64,000 nucleotides of DNA from positions 7,762,501 to 7,826,500 of the forward strand of contig NC_090697.1 in assembly GCF_040954835.1 (NCBI RefSeq). The letters are read 5' to 3'. A program made the translations under genes and the position numbers. How positions within the stretch are numbered: the first letter of the stretch is position 1; every line of letters starts with the position of its first letter. Below are positions 21,701 through 28,014 of this stretch, in pieces. The stretch comes from Lepisosteus oculatus (taxonomy: Eukaryota; Chordata; Actinopteri; Semionotiformes; Lepisosteidae). The notes beneath the pieces were generated by a model. The model worked only from the letters and a program-made list of their open reading frames with translations. It had not been told where the DNA came from and did no database searches.

Positions 21701-21760
21701 GAGACGCTGAGCGATGCCCTGCGGCAGTGGTTCGAGTTGGTCACCACCACAGATCAGTAG
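175..21760 (+). CDS. MDN1: MDN1 (midasin), C-terminal part, 31 coding exons
   Basis: Midasin is the giant nuclear dynein-like AAA ATPase that strips assembly factors from pre-60S ribosomal particles; its C-terminal MIDAS domain binds the UBL domains of partners such as WDR12 and NLE1. Seen here: 31 exons with AG/GT borders whose lengths total 4,872 nt and keep one frame to a TAG at 21758-21760, about 1,623 residues, the last quarter or so of a family usually near 5,600. Residues about 1-700 of this fragment are the end of the linker/stalk, about 720-1320 are Asp/Glu-rich, and about 1371-1623 form the VWA/MIDAS domain with the DDSSS metal-binding signature. Similarity to remembered human MDN1 is strong throughout. 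The 5' part lies outside the window. The coordinates span introns; exons are listed separately. Confidence 0.96.
455..638 (+). CDS. MDN1: MDN1 exon 2 of window
   Basis: Acceptor ttcag and donor gtaatc. It continues the frame of the previous exon (split Arg codon) with TLFKFVKKFEAALS, conserved in midasin, and then a more variable loop ending RGKISQ. Confidence 0.93.
1242..1395 (+). CDS. MDN1: MDN1 exon 3 of window
   Basis: Acceptor tggcag and donor gtaaag, phase 0 in and phase 1 out. It encodes a segment containing KMKKMCVNLVKKSPLPEL and LDQFTG, a conserved MDN1 block. Confidence 0.93.
1512..1712 (+). repeat. Family C tRNA-derived SINE, 5' part
   Basis: The tRNA-like head (ggttagcactgctgcc) is followed by the body typical of this family (gtgtggagtttgtatgtt, ctccggtttcctcccag, cttctgggaaaatt). 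The 3' half is missing. It lies in an MDN1 intron, in sense orientation. Confidence 0.75.
1968..2114 (+). CDS. MDN1: MDN1 exon 4 of window
   Basis: Acceptor attgcag and donor gtaagt, phase 1 to phase 1. It encodes EVITSVHELQKLTV and then KHILQHKQRALSDLFK, the conserved helical segment of midasin. Confidence 0.94.
2349..2475 (+). CDS. MDN1: MDN1 exon 5 of window
   Basis: Acceptor cacatag and donor gtaagg. It encodes GLSYRKGVTWRR and then LDLRSALSVVKAADKQ. It has no long independent ORF because it is short, but it joins exons 4 and 6 in frame. Confidence 0.9.
2843..2948 (+). CDS. MDN1: MDN1 exon 6 of window
   Basis: Acceptor tttacag and donor gtaaga; it completes a split Thr codon and ends in phase 0. 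It encodes WEGCQKYFYRSQARLAALH and TPAK, matching the human segment around CQKYFYRSLARHARL. Confidence 0.92.
3195..3344 (+). repeat. Tandem duplication of intron end including splice acceptor
   Basis: Two diverged copies of about 70 bp, 3195-3267 and 3276-3344, share gttacagtaaaaagag, ccccagtgtctcagtggcgg and tgttgcaggagctg. The second copy supplies the acceptor of MDN1 exon 7 (AG at 3337-3338). The first copy carries an identical acceptor core (AG at 3260-3261), but use of it would read GAG CTG TAA, an immediate stop. Confidence 0.9.
3339..3454 (+). CDS. MDN1: MDN1 exon 7 of window
   Basis: Acceptor gttgcag (the downstream of two duplicated acceptors) and donor gtaggt. It encodes ELGLGSVERCKGFSAHLLK and then RQRKRLARLTQNWVHLR, conserved in midasin. 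Confidence 0.94.
4014..4500 (-). repeat. Family A 5S-derived SINE, 5'-truncated
   Basis: Element sense is on the minus strand. The 3' end (acttatatagtgcttttc in this orientation) and body (ccaccaccagtgtg, cacccctactctttt) are complete, while most of the 5S-like head is missing after ccatccaggtactg. Confidence 0.85.
4672..5118 (+). CDS. MDN1: MDN1 exon 8 of window
   Basis: A long exon of 447 nt: acceptor ccctag, donor gtaagc, ending in phase 2. It encodes KLLSCIQEIQSG, QCVLVLEQLSLTLRCCP and, after a variable GC-rich loop, SLPAGCRMRRADPAW. The order and spacing match human MDN1 (LLEQLSWLLQCCP ... LPSGCRMRKQD). Confidence 0.95.
5322..5551 (+). CDS. MDN1: MDN1 exon 9 of window
   Basis: Acceptor cccacag and donor gtaagg, ending in phase 1. 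It encodes SHFSACCSGLSQLGG through LQYLRLEVENSLTEFTSWK, a helical stretch that aligns with the human ISKAMADFTTWKTHLL region. Confidence 0.93.
5977..6120 (+). CDS. MDN1: MDN1 exon 10 of window
   Basis: Acceptor gctcag and donor gtaggg, phase 1 to phase 1. It encodes VDFSEQLENGISSVLCAVQ and a variable charged tail. Confidence 0.92.
6529..6707 (+). CDS. MDN1: MDN1 exon 11 of window
   Basis: Acceptor ttttgtag and donor gttagt, ending in phase 0. It encodes KAGHLTKLLEDELSMDVAS and QKVTGSVEQLLEMLRSH. The 3' border is a little uncertain because a second GT lies 7 bases upstream; the chosen one keeps frame with exon 12. Confidence 0.9.
6739..6768. repeat. (GT)n microsatellite
   Basis: An uninterrupted GT run starts about 30 bases downstream of the MDN1 exon 11 donor. 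Confidence 0.9.
7078..7239 (+). CDS. MDN1: MDN1 exon 12 of window
   Basis: Acceptor cgtgcag and donor gtatcg, phase 0 to phase 0. It encodes LAVYSELVRHYLAVSLGAH and STGKLLAVLASVFTSLALK, matching human VLSSYSDLVLFFLTMSLATH. The exon is markedly GC-rich compared with its introns. Confidence 0.94.
7742..7879 (+). CDS. MDN1: MDN1 exon 13 of window (start of acidic region)
   Basis: Acceptor gtccag and donor gtgagg. It encodes GFCLPQELMDDGSGEGA and the strongly conserved HDYEGGGIGEGEG motif that opens the acidic region of midasin. Confidence 0.96.
8292..8430 (+). CDS. MDN1: MDN1 exon 14 of window
   Basis: Acceptor acacag and donor gtttgt, ending in phase 1. It encodes VEDTFQEGQEK and KEEDNAIEMSEDFDGKLHD, near-identical to human MDN1. 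Confidence 0.95.
8431..10103. other. Large MDN1 intron with repeat debris
   Basis: This 1.67-kb intron separates two conserved acidic exons. I see an AT-rich trinucleotide tail near 9000-9057 (aataataat), and a GC-rich block at about 9482-9950 that differs from its surroundings and is described separately. I see no gene in it. Confidence 0.6.
9482..9934 (+). mobile_element. Possible solo LTR-like fragment
   Basis: A GC-rich block begins tgtaacagatccccc and ends near gtcttgaca, so TGT...ACA termini are possible. An AATAAA lies at 9828-9833 inside it, and tggcgccc, resembling the start of a retroviral primer-binding site, follows at about 9943. No clear target-site duplication and no internal coding region are visible. 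It could equally be an unrelated unique segment. Confidence 0.3.
10104..10285 (+). CDS. MDN1: MDN1 exon 15 of window (acidic region)
   Basis: Acceptor tcctgcag and donor gttaaa. It encodes an Asp/Glu tract and then KKMGDLGEGEADKLDERLWG, the most conserved motif of the acidic region. Confidence 0.96.
10652..10792 (+). CDS. MDN1: MDN1 exon 16 of window (acidic region)
   Basis: Acceptor gttgcag and donor gtacca, phase 0 both ends. It encodes SELVAKDDNMDAGQDK, a Lys/Glu run and EKIHEQLDE. Confidence 0.95.
11050..11194 (+). CDS. MDN1: MDN1 exon 17 of window (acidic region)
   Basis: Acceptor cgcccag and donor gtggga, ending in phase 1. It encodes REYDENEVDPYHGQQDK and LPEELNLDQEEDE; the YDENEVDPYHG motif is diagnostic for MDN1. 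Confidence 0.96.
11400..11692 (+). CDS. MDN1: MDN1 exon 18 of window (acidic region)
   Basis: Acceptor ttttttag and donor gtctgt. It encodes EDNPFDIEEKPMELEEKEG and then about 75 residues that are almost all Glu, Ala, Pro, Gln and Lys. The purine-rich coding strand leaves long pyrimidine-rich open frames on the opposite strand, which are artefacts. Confidence 0.94.
11720..11739. repeat. (CA)n microsatellite
   Basis: A short CA run lies just downstream of the MDN1 exon 18 donor. Confidence 0.85.
12122..12286 (+). CDS. MDN1: MDN1 exon 19 of window (acidic region)
   Basis: Acceptor gctcacag and donor gtagac, phase 0 both ends. It encodes LPESAERKEHDADGQTGEE and AVELAGAASERDQAKE, matching human LERKEHASCGQTG and AMELAGAA. 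Confidence 0.95.
12772..12873 (+). CDS. MDN1: MDN1 exon 20 of window
   Basis: Acceptor aaacag and donor gtaaga. It encodes EHGSGAADASQSEGHESKL, almost identical to human (EEHGSGAADANQAEGHES), and a basic tail. Confidence 0.96.
13251..13340 (+). repeat. Family D short repeat (hammerhead-like), copy 1
   Basis: It carries ctgaagaaggctccac, then ggcc and aaaacattgcg, and ends with cagcatggaataaacctac. The core resembles a hammerhead ribozyme (CTGAAGA, hairpin GGCT/GGCC, then AAAAC where an active core needs GAAAC), so this copy looks dead. Confidence 0.6.
13658..13856 (+). CDS. MDN1: MDN1 exon 21 of window
   Basis: Acceptor gttttag and donor gtgaga, ending in phase 1. It encodes SFKRKPGRADNERSTGDRNE and then RVHKRLRTVE, a basic cluster that may act as a nuclear localisation signal (inference), followed by YEHIRQGEQAYDAQTY, diagnostic for MDN1. 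Confidence 0.96.
14333..14399 (-). repeat. Family D short repeat, copy 4 (degenerate)
   Basis: The minus strand reads ttctcacac, then agctgaaacattgtgtc, then tttctgcacggaacgg. The 3' half of the family D core is kept (GAAAC), while the CTGAAGA half is lost. Confidence 0.5.
14960..15127 (+). CDS. MDN1: MDN1 exon 22 of window (acidic region)
   Basis: The acceptor is the unusual cccaag (purine at -3); donor gtacgc, phase 1 to phase 1. It encodes DVASTEQQKAEGASQEPEQE and AQELKPEQNRSTSTRPQG, aligning with human YDVASKEQQQ and VEQLKPEE. Confidence 0.9.
15285..15448 (+). CDS. MDN1: MDN1 exon 23 of window (acidic region)
   Basis: Acceptor gtttcag and donor gtattc. It encodes DEDEEETMKTEDSQEDKSE and RSSESTVHTVPELL; the latter matches human SRESTIHTAHQFL. 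Confidence 0.94.
16199..16288 (+). CDS. MDN1: MDN1 exon 24 of window
   Basis: Acceptor gttgtag and donor gtacat, phase 0 both ends. It encodes DPEELRKQLEQQLDAWQK, matching human NELRQELERQLEMWQ. Confidence 0.94.
16385..16600 (+). repeat. Unclassified dispersed repeat E, copy 1
   Basis: Contains gggtgtggaacaagctgcc, ggttgaagccgatagcc and gctggatgagatcc. A related segment recurs at 35100-35290. The reading WNKL...KKGLDEI suggests an old LINE or coding-derived repeat, but I cannot assign a family. Confidence 0.45.
16635..16750 (+). CDS. MDN1: MDN1 exon 25 of window
   Basis: Acceptor ccgcag and donor gtgaga, ending in phase 2. It encodes AAEMWQQYQALTSPLSQQL and CEQLRLILEPTRAAKL, the invariant helix leading into the MIDAS domain. 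Confidence 0.97.
16849..17367 (-). repeat. Family A 5S-derived SINE, near full length
   Basis: The reverse complement begins with a 5S rRNA-like head (gaagctcagcaggtgtgagc, then gtacctggatgggagacc) and ends gcgctatataagtgt. It ends about 94 bases before the acceptor of MDN1 exon 26, in antisense orientation to the gene. Confidence 0.9.
17461..17635 (+). CDS. MDN1: MDN1 exon 26 of window (MIDAS start)
   Basis: Acceptor aaatag and donor gtacgg. It encodes GDFRTGKRLNMRKVIPYIAS and then CLAIDDSSSMIDNHTKQ. The DDSSS stretch at about 17597-17611 is the DxSxS metal-ion-dependent adhesion motif that coordinates Mg2+ and binds UBL-domain substrates. Confidence 0.98.
18003..18076 (+). CDS. MDN1: MDN1 exon 27 of window
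   Basis: Acceptor ttgcag and donor gtgggg, ending in phase 2. It encodes LAFESLSVIGNALTLLEVGQ and VSVC, within the VWA fold. Confidence 0.97.
18172..18482 (+). repeat. Family C tRNA-derived SINE
   Basis: Near full length: tRNA-like head (ggttagcgtcgctgccctgc), middle (aggttaattggcttctggg) and 3' domain (gatggactggcgacccc, accctgccttgcgccc, ccctgaactggaagaagg) ending acggatggatcatgg. Confidence 0.85.
18811..18925 (+). CDS. MDN1: MDN1 exon 28 of window
   Basis: Acceptor cctgtag and donor gtgagt, ending in phase 0. It encodes SFGETVQLLHPFHEQFSDQS and LRLCKFEQKKTRIAQ, part of the VWA domain. Confidence 0.97.
19448..19514 (+). CDS. MDN1: MDN1 exon 29 of window
   Basis: Acceptor cttcag and donor gtgagt. 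This 67-nt exon encodes FLETSANMFVSARQQSQNSS and ends in phase 1; it matches human FLESVANMFAAAQQLSQNIS. Confidence 0.95.
20092..20650 (-). repeat. Family A 5S-derived SINE, full length
   Basis: It starts with an ATA/AAT tail and acttatatagcacttttc and ends with the reversed 5S head and gatatggctgctg. The 5S end stops about 80 bases before MDN1 exon 30. Element sense is the minus strand. Confidence 0.9.
20730..20872 (+). CDS. MDN1: MDN1 exon 30 of window
   Basis: Acceptor cccgcag and donor gtaagc. It encodes ETAQLLLIVSDGRGLFLEGK and then AARTANVFVIFVVLDNPNSR. The SDGRG loop is part of the MIDAS metal site. Confidence 0.97.
21258..21315 (-). repeat. Family D short repeat, copy 5 (degenerate)
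   Basis: The minus strand reads agaaggctccacagctgaaac and then gttttctcttgtcttttc. The hairpin loop and GAAAC are kept, but the CTGAAGA half is disturbed. Confidence 0.5.
21575..21760 (+). CDS. MDN1: MDN1 terminal coding exon
   Basis: Acceptor cctgcag. It encodes DSVLDIKVPIFKGPGEMPEI, YMEEFPFPFYIILRDVNALP and LSDALRQWFELVTTTDQ followed by TAG, the near-invariant C-terminus of midasin. Confidence 0.98.
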   Translation, partial: DSVLDIKVPIFKGPGEMPEIRSYMEEFPFPFYIILRDVNALPETLSDALRQWFELVTTTDQ

Positions 21761-22165
21761 CCTCTTCATAAACCGTGTGGGCCTTCTGTGCATCTGGGCG
21801 GCTGCTCTCCTTCAGAAGCAAAGTCCTGGTACATCTGCTGCTTATGTGCCCTTTGAGGTGTTCACGAACGAGCTCAACTTCTGTTCACTACCGCCGATCT
21901 TCTGCCTTTTCACTTTCCTTCAAATGCATCGGAAAAGCAGATGCATCAGTCTGGGCGTCGTTACAGTTTTAGCTCTTCCCAGGGGATTTGAAAAATGCGA
22001 TTCCCACAACCATGCAATTGTCACTATTCCCTACACAGCAAAATCTAGTATTTTCTTTAACAGTAAGATGTTTGTGAATCAGGTTACATAGTACTAGAAA
22101 GCAAGTGCCTTGTCACCTCAAAGGTGTGTTGTTCCTTACAGTGCAACAATAAGTTCAATAAAGGC
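21761..22165 (+). other. MDN1: MDN1 3' UTR with first poly(A) signal
   Basis: Non-coding sequence after the stop. The first AATAAA is at 22157-22162; another lies at about 22880. Which is used cannot be told from sequence. Confidence 0.6.
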
Positions 22166-23431
22166 AAAGCATGACATAAAAAAATCAGCACGTCTGAAGG
22201 AACAGGAACATGATCTGCGTTTGTGAGACTATTGTACAGAAATGCAATGTATTACCTCTATTGTATGTGTTTTGCAAATAATGGAAGTGCAAATAGATAA
22301 TGTATTCATGCAGTCTGCATTAGCAGCAGTTATATTCATGTTTGTAATCAGCATTACTGTTGGTAATGCAGAATGTGAAACCAGATGGAGTTAAAATGCA
22401 CAAGAGGTTTTAAGTACAAGTTGCTCTTCAATTCTGATGGGAAAATGTCACTGTTTACCTTAATCAAATTGCAATGCTGTGCCTTCATTTATTTCCACGC
22501 AAGAGTAATGTGAAATAACTTGGATTTTCTGTTGCTGTTTAATAATGAACATTTAATTTGCCTTGAATAATGATAGCAGTAATTACCAAAGCACCTAAGA
22601 AAGGTTAGCAAATGAGCAGAATTCATACTTTAACCAGATCAACATTTATTTTCAAAATACAGTAACTGTAGTGCTGGATATCATTATTCAAAACCTAATT
22701 TAAAAGGTTGAACTATGTTTTGTCATTTTTTTTAGTATGCAAACTGTATATTGCTCAGGTCAGCAGGAGAATAGCAAGGTGACATTGCAATACCGTGAGC
22801 ACACTAACCATTAGTGTGTACCCTTATCAAAGACTGCTTCATAGCATGCTTTATGGGACAAAACATTCGTCAAGATTATAATAAAATATTTCAATGAGCT
22901 GCCTTGTCATTGCTGTTGTGAACTGGTTTCCTGTTATTTGTTTTCATAAGCGATGGTTGAATTTACTGGAAGAGTAAATTGTGAGACTGCTTTTATGGCT
23001 ACCCAAGAATCAATAGGGCAACATAAAATGCTGTATCTGCACATGGATTTACAGAAAATAAATTGTTAATACAACAGCAATGTTTATCACTGCACTATTG
23101 TGCCTTGCAGCCTAAACACATTTCTGTCTAAATGAATGTCAGCGATTTTAAAGGAGCAGCTGAGAAGACCAGAAAAAAAAACACGTAGAAACACAAAACG
23201 AGAGACCACAGAGGAAAAATGAGAAGAAACTGCAGGAGACCGCCTCCTTCAAGAGACCCGAATCTCTAATATGATCACTAAGGAGTAAATCTAAAGTTCT
23301 CACTGTTCAGTGATGTGCTGTTCTGAAAAGGAAAATACGTTCCTGTTTTTTTAGATCACATTTTAAAGAGAAATGTAGTTCTAAGCAGGACTTTTTCTCA
23401 GATAAAACGTGGGTTACTTTCCTTTCCTTCT

Positions 23432-23690
23432 TCTTTCTGTTGAGGGTCTCGGCAAGCAAGGGGCTCAAAGCAGGATACACCTTGGGCAGGACGGCGGTCC
23501 ATCGCAGGAGACACACACACTCACACCTAGGGCTAATTTTCCAAGAAACCAATTAAACTACTAGTATGTTTTTGGAGTGTGGGAAGAAACCGAGACACCC
23601 GGAATAAGCCCCCATGAACATGTGGAGAACATACAGACTCCACACAGATAGCACCCCTGGTCCAGAATTGAACCCAGGGCCTTGGCAAAG
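23432..23690 (-). repeat. Family C tRNA-derived SINE
   Basis: The minus strand shows the family body: gttctccacatgttc, aatt followed by ggtttcttgg, then the ggatacacc-type 3' domain; a box-B-like ggttcaattctgg lies near 23670. Confidence 0.75.
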
Positions 23691-23953
23691 TATAGCAAAT
23701 CTTTTCTTTTCCAGTTTCTCACTGTTCTCCATCCTTCACCCGCACGTATCTAGTCCTTGCTTTCATTTTGGAATGACTAGAGCTCCACATCTTATATACT
23801 GCTCCACAAACAAAACACACCATTACAAACACTGCAAATTTCAGTCCTACGTCATCGAGTGAACTCAGAAACTCGAGACAGAATGTCTCTTTCTAAGAAA
23901 CCACCTGCATCTAAAAAAAAATTAAAATGTCCAAGATGAAGGTAATGTGAATC

Positions 23954-24035
23954 AAAGGAACACGTAAAGGTTTATTCCATGCTGAAAAGAAAGCAGACGC
24001 AATGCTTTGGCTGTGGAGCCTTCTTCGAGTGTGTC
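23954..24035 (-). repeat. Family D short repeat, copy 2
   Basis: The minus strand reads gaagaaggctccacagcc, then aaagcattgcgtc, and ends cagcatggaataaacc. The core is mutated at both conserved boxes. Confidence 0.55.
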
Positions 24036-24239
24036 CTGTGGAATCAAAGGTTATGTTTTACAATACAAACACAATCCCAGTTTCTGGACTGCATAATTGA
24101 AGTTCACCTTTGAGGTCAGTCCCGCCCGGTGATAGGAAGATGGAGATTGTTCAATGTCTGCTAGTGTGGGCGCCGGTAGGTGGCGCTACAAGGGGAGCCG
24201 CTCAGTCAGTTTCCCTTCCCTCCACAGCAGGGCGCCGTT

Positions 24240-24391
24240 GTCCCACCTTTTTTTTGTGCGCATTTCTATGGTAGCTCGAACGTCACGTGTTTTCCTAAAG
24301 CGAGTTTGTGTAATGTGTGTTGTTGGGATATGTCATTGGAGAAAACTTGAAAAAGTAGTTGAAGGAAAAAAAAAAGAGGTTATCGGTCTAC
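24240..24391 (+). promoter_or_regulatory. LYRM2: Probable LYRM2 promoter/5' UTR
   Basis: The segment upstream of the initiator ATG has CpG-containing motifs typical of housekeeping promoters: tgcgca at about 24257 (NRF1 half-site-like) and cgtcacgtg at 24281-24289 (USF/CREB-like). There is no TATA box. The transcription start is not determined. Confidence 0.4.
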
Positions 24392-24436
24392 ATGGCAACT
24401 TCACGATTGCCTCCAACAGCACTAACTCTGAAGCAG
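24392..24436 (+). CDS. LYRM2: LYRM2 exon 1 (coding part)
   Basis: Fifteen codons, MATSRLPPTALTLKQ, with donor gtgaat. It is too short to appear as an open frame of its own but matches the human N-terminus MAASRLPPATLTLKQ. Confidence 0.94.
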
Positions 24437-25802
24437 GTGAATAATGAAGGACGCGGTGAAAGTATCCGTAAGCGGTTCGGCAAGGTCACAGTAATTTGCC
24501 AGCGAGATTTCTTTTAAAAATAAAATTGTAGTCGGGACATGTCAAGTCTTTTTCTCCATGCAACAGAAAGAATGTATTGCGAATCCGTGTTCTTTCCGAT
24601 GAAATGTGCTGAGTTGGCGAGGATAAAAGCATTAGGTTATGCTAGTTTACCGTTTGACTGGAGGCTTGGCTTTGTGTTTTTACTGCGAGACCCCCCAGAG
24701 CGCACTTCTGCCTGAACCCCGCTGCTCAGTGGGGATGCCGGCGACTGCGGCGGTTTGTCCTGTCCTGTTAAGTCGTGTTCAATGTCTCAGTTCATACAGA
24801 GACAGAAGGTGCTCGGTCTGTACAGGAGCATGCTGAGGACTATCCGGAGGGTCCCTGACGCAGCGGACCGACAGTTTCTTCAGAGCTGGGCAAGAGAGGA
24901 GTTTCGGAGGAACAGAGGTGCGACGGACCAGGTGCGGACTCGTCTCCTCAGTAATTACAGACATGCTTTAAGATGTCCCTTCAAACGGCGACCGTTCAGT
25001 GATCTTAGCTTAATCATTTTTGCGCGATGAGGACAGAGTTTCGACGTAGTTCGCATGGTAGATGTTTTTGGTATCAGCTTGCAGTTTTCCGACGTATATA
25101 TTATTCCTCTGACTTCTTGTATGCCCTGTCGCCGATAATTACAGCTGATCGCGAGGGACATCGTCATTACAGAGGCAGGAGTGAACAGAGCATCTTTGGA
25201 AAAATAAACCCGTAGGAACCGGCAGAGTGGTTTTTCATATCGTGTCGAGGCTGATATACATGACACCGGGGGGAAAGCACTGACAGAAAACCGTAAACGG
25301 GTATCACCCAGTAAACCTTCATGGTAATGTTCACACCCACACCAAACAAACCCACAAAGCGTTTTCTGATTAGGAGTTGCTCAGAGTAGTTTCCCGAACA
25401 AAGATAAAGGGAATCCAGCTACATGCAGATATCTCTTTGGGACACACATGAAAGACTCGGAGAGATTTCATTCCCTTTAAGCATGGCCGGTTCCGTGTGA
25501 CAGGATGAGATTTTGAAGCATTATTAAAGAATTTACTTTGCTGAACACTTCCACCCCGATGTGATTTTTCTTTCAGCAGATAAAACAGTGCAGCACTTAC
25601 AACCTCATAGCTAAATAGCACAAGGCAAATATAATTATTCTATTGACGCTGTACTGTACAGATGCACAGGTGTTGTGTTTCCGTGGTGCTGAATTCTACA
25701 ACTCTTCTTGGTCTTCTCCAGGATGCGATTCGAATGATGATTACACAAGGGAACATGCACCTCCAGGACCTCCAGAAGACACTTCAGCTGGCTGGAAGCT
25801 AG
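24392..25802 (+). CDS. LYRM2: LYRM2, LYR-motif protein, complete
   Basis: Three coding exons (24392-24436, 24791-24931, 25722-25802) join to 267 nt, 88 residues plus TAG, the same length as human LYRM2. LYRM2 is a small mitochondrial-matrix protein of the Complex1_LYR family, which use a Leu-Tyr-Arg motif and act with the acyl-carrier protein; LYRM2 has been linked to complex I. Seen here: N-terminus MATSRLPPTALTLKQ, the LYR motif in LGLYRSML, the conserved SWAREEFRRNR, and a C-terminal helix DAIRMMITQGNMHLQDLQK. The start is chosen at 24392 rather than the in-frame ATG at 24785 because the latter lies in the intron end and lacks the conserved N-terminus. The span includes introns. Confidence 0.95.
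24791..24931 (+). CDS. LYRM2: LYRM2 exon 2
   Basis: Acceptor tctcag and donor gtgcgg, phase 0 both ends. It encodes FIQRQKVLGLYRSMLRTIRR and then SWAREEFRRNRGATDQ, carrying the LYR motif. Confidence 0.95.
25722..25802 (+). CDS. LYRM2: LYRM2 exon 3
   Basis: Acceptor ctccag. It encodes DAIRMMITQGNMHLQDLQKT and then LQLAGS and a stop, matching human RMMITQGNMQLKELEKTL. Confidence 0.95.
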   Translation, partial: DAIRMMITQGNMHLQDLQKTLQLAGS

Positions 25803-26207
25803 CAGGGCTGAGAAACTCTGGGACTGGGACACTTTTTTTGACAGACTGTTGGAGCGTCTTTGTGACTTTGTTGACTGATTTATTTAATATGGTTTGGTTC
25901 AACAGAGGAAGAAACGGAACATTCCAGTCTGCTTCGCTGTGCAGGTTGTTATAATCAGCTCTTGATTATAACAAAAGAGAGTAGTGTAGTTTATCGCCAT
26001 ATGTACCCGTACAGTGGAATTCTTAATCACACTGATCTCTCCGGACATACACTGTACAATAGACAACAACACACAATGTAGGCGAAAGGAACAATGTGTA
26101 GTAGTCAGACCACAAAATTGGTAGACTATGTAAAAAGTTAATAGTGCAAAAATTTGAAATACTCAGTTCTACATTCAGATAGATTATTAAAGAATGTTTG
26201 AAACTGG

Positions 26208-26340
26208 GTGGCATGGTGACAAAGGGGTTAGCATAGCTCCCTTATAGTGCCTGACACCCTGGGTTCAGTTCCTGGTGCCATATGTGTGGAGTTTGTATGT
26301 TCTCCCCATGCTTGTGTGGGTTTCTTCCCATAGTCCAGAC
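26208..26340 (+). repeat. Family C tRNA-derived SINE, 5' fragment
   Basis: Head ggttagcatagctccctt, box-B-like gggttcagttcc, then gtggagtttgtatgttctcc. It is truncated after the first third and followed by an A-rich run. Confidence 0.75.
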
Positions 26341-27298
26341 AATAAAAAAAAAACTGAAGTCCATCTTTAATTTTTCTAATAAATGCATAATTAACAACAA
26401 TTGGATATTTGAAATCACATTAATGGTAATCACTTGGCTTTAATTGCAGTAATTTTCCAGTTCGTGTATGGCGCAAGGCTCGTGGCCACACTGTTCAACC
26501 ATGCCTCTCCATGTCCGTCTCTCCTTGCGGCTTGAATGGATATTCGTCTGCTTCATTCTCCTGTCCAGCCTTTCACGCAACGAGACCCAGTACTGGCTCC
26601 ATGCCTCTCTTGGCTTTGTGGGGGTTGTAGAAGAAACCCTTTTCTCCACAGACCAGATACAGAGTGTGACCCGCAGAGATGCTGAATGGCTGTTGCTTCA
26701 GTCATGGGTGGAGAAGACAGGACAAGCAGGGCGAGCAGAGAGAAAACCACAGAGCCATAGTACCAGTGCTGCAGAGAGCTTGTTCGAGACATCCGTAAGA
26801 CCTCTCCAGATCTGCCAGCTTGCAGTGGCATCAGTAAAAGATCAGTGAGGGGTTTGCTGTCCCTCCACCCAGTGTTAGTTCTCCTATTAGATACTGTGGG
26901 GCTTGGTGAATCATTAATTCTTCACATGCAAGTTAGCTCCATCTGTTATCTAGTGCTATTCTGCTTTTGCATATGTCAAGTCAAAGTTAGCAGCCACAGG
27001 TTTCTTCACCCATACTGGAACCAGCAGCTGGGCAACGCTAAGGTGCAGTTAACTTTGCCTGGAGAAATAGATTATACTATATGTGTCTTACTGTACAAGC
27101 AATTCCTTTTAGATTTGTGAAGTCAAGAGCAAGCAGTTGCTATTAATTTAATTCCATCCCTATAAGGCAACAAAGTTGCTCACTCTGACTTTAAGCAGAA
27201 GGTGGAATTATGAGCCTGTTTAGTCTACTATGCTTTGTGAAGAGCTACTTGCTGTAAAAGTCATTTCCATAATTTAGTCATAGTTTCACTTAATAGCC

Positions 27299-27884
27299 AG
27301 CAGCCATATCACCCTGCAACTCACAGCTGGCAGCCCACTGAAGCTCAGCAGGTGTGAGCCTGGTCAGTACCTGGAAGGGAGACACCTGGGAAACACTAAG
27401 GCTGCTGCTGGAAGAGGTGTTAGTGGGGCCAGCAGGGGGCGCTCAACCTGTGGTCCATGTGGGTCCTAATGCCCCAGTACAGTGACGGGGACACTGTACT
27501 GTAAACAGGCGCCGTCCTTCGCATGAGACGTAAAACCAAGGTCCTGACTCTCTGTGGTCAATAAAAATCCCAGGGCGTTTCTTGAAAAGAGTAGGGGTGT
27601 AACCCCAGCGTCCTGGCCAAATGTCCCATTGGCCCTTATCAATCAAGGCCTCCTAATAATCCCCCTCTATGAATTGGCCAAATCACTCTGCTCTCCTCCC
27701 CACTGATAGCTGGTGTGTGGTGAGTGTACTGGTGCACTATGGCTGCCGTCGCATCATCCAGGTGGGGCTGCACACTGGTGGTGGTGGAGGGGATCCCCAT
27801 GATCTGTAAAGCACTTTGAGTGGAGTGTCCAGAAAAGCGCTATATAAGTGCAAGCAATCATTAATTAATTATTATTAATGACAC
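27299..27884 (+). repeat. Family A 5S-derived SINE, full length, sense
   Basis: The best copy in sense orientation. The head at 27302-27392 (ccatatcaccctg, gaagctcagcaggtgtgagc, ctggtcagtacctgg) parallels 5S rRNA (ccataccaccctg, gaagctaagcagg, ctggttagtacttgg). It ends gcgctatataagtgcaagc and a TAATTA tail. This identifies the family as a 5S rRNA-derived SINE (SINE3/Deu type). Confidence 0.92.
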
Positions 27885-28014
27885 GATCATCTTGAAAGGT
27901 TTTCCTTGTAAGGAAACAACATTTGAAACTTTATCCTTATCACCGTGTGAATGAGGAAAAGAACATTTCAATGGGCATGTCAAAAACAAATCCCTTGATT
28001 AAAGAAATGCAACA

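Larger units (their letters stand above)
22166..24150. other. MDN1-LYRM2 intergenic region
   Basis: AT-rich DNA that may include longer MDN1 3' UTR forms (AATAAA near 22880). It contains one family C SINE (23432-23690) and one family D repeat (23954-24035). I see no gene. Confidence 0.6.
25803..28010. other. LYRM2-ANKRD6 convergent intergenic region
   Basis: The LYRM2 3' UTR probably runs into this stretch; AATAAA occurs at 26378-26383 on the + strand. A truncated family C SINE (26208-26340) and a full family A SINE (27299-27884) are inside. The unrelated open frames at 26468-26848 (+) and 26553-26831 (-) overlap each other and show no recognisable protein. Confidence 0.5.

Noticed and set aside
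24785..24793. ATG at 24785 as the LYRM2 start.
   Set aside because: It lies across the intron-exon 2 acceptor; the conserved N-terminus is in the separate exon at 24392.
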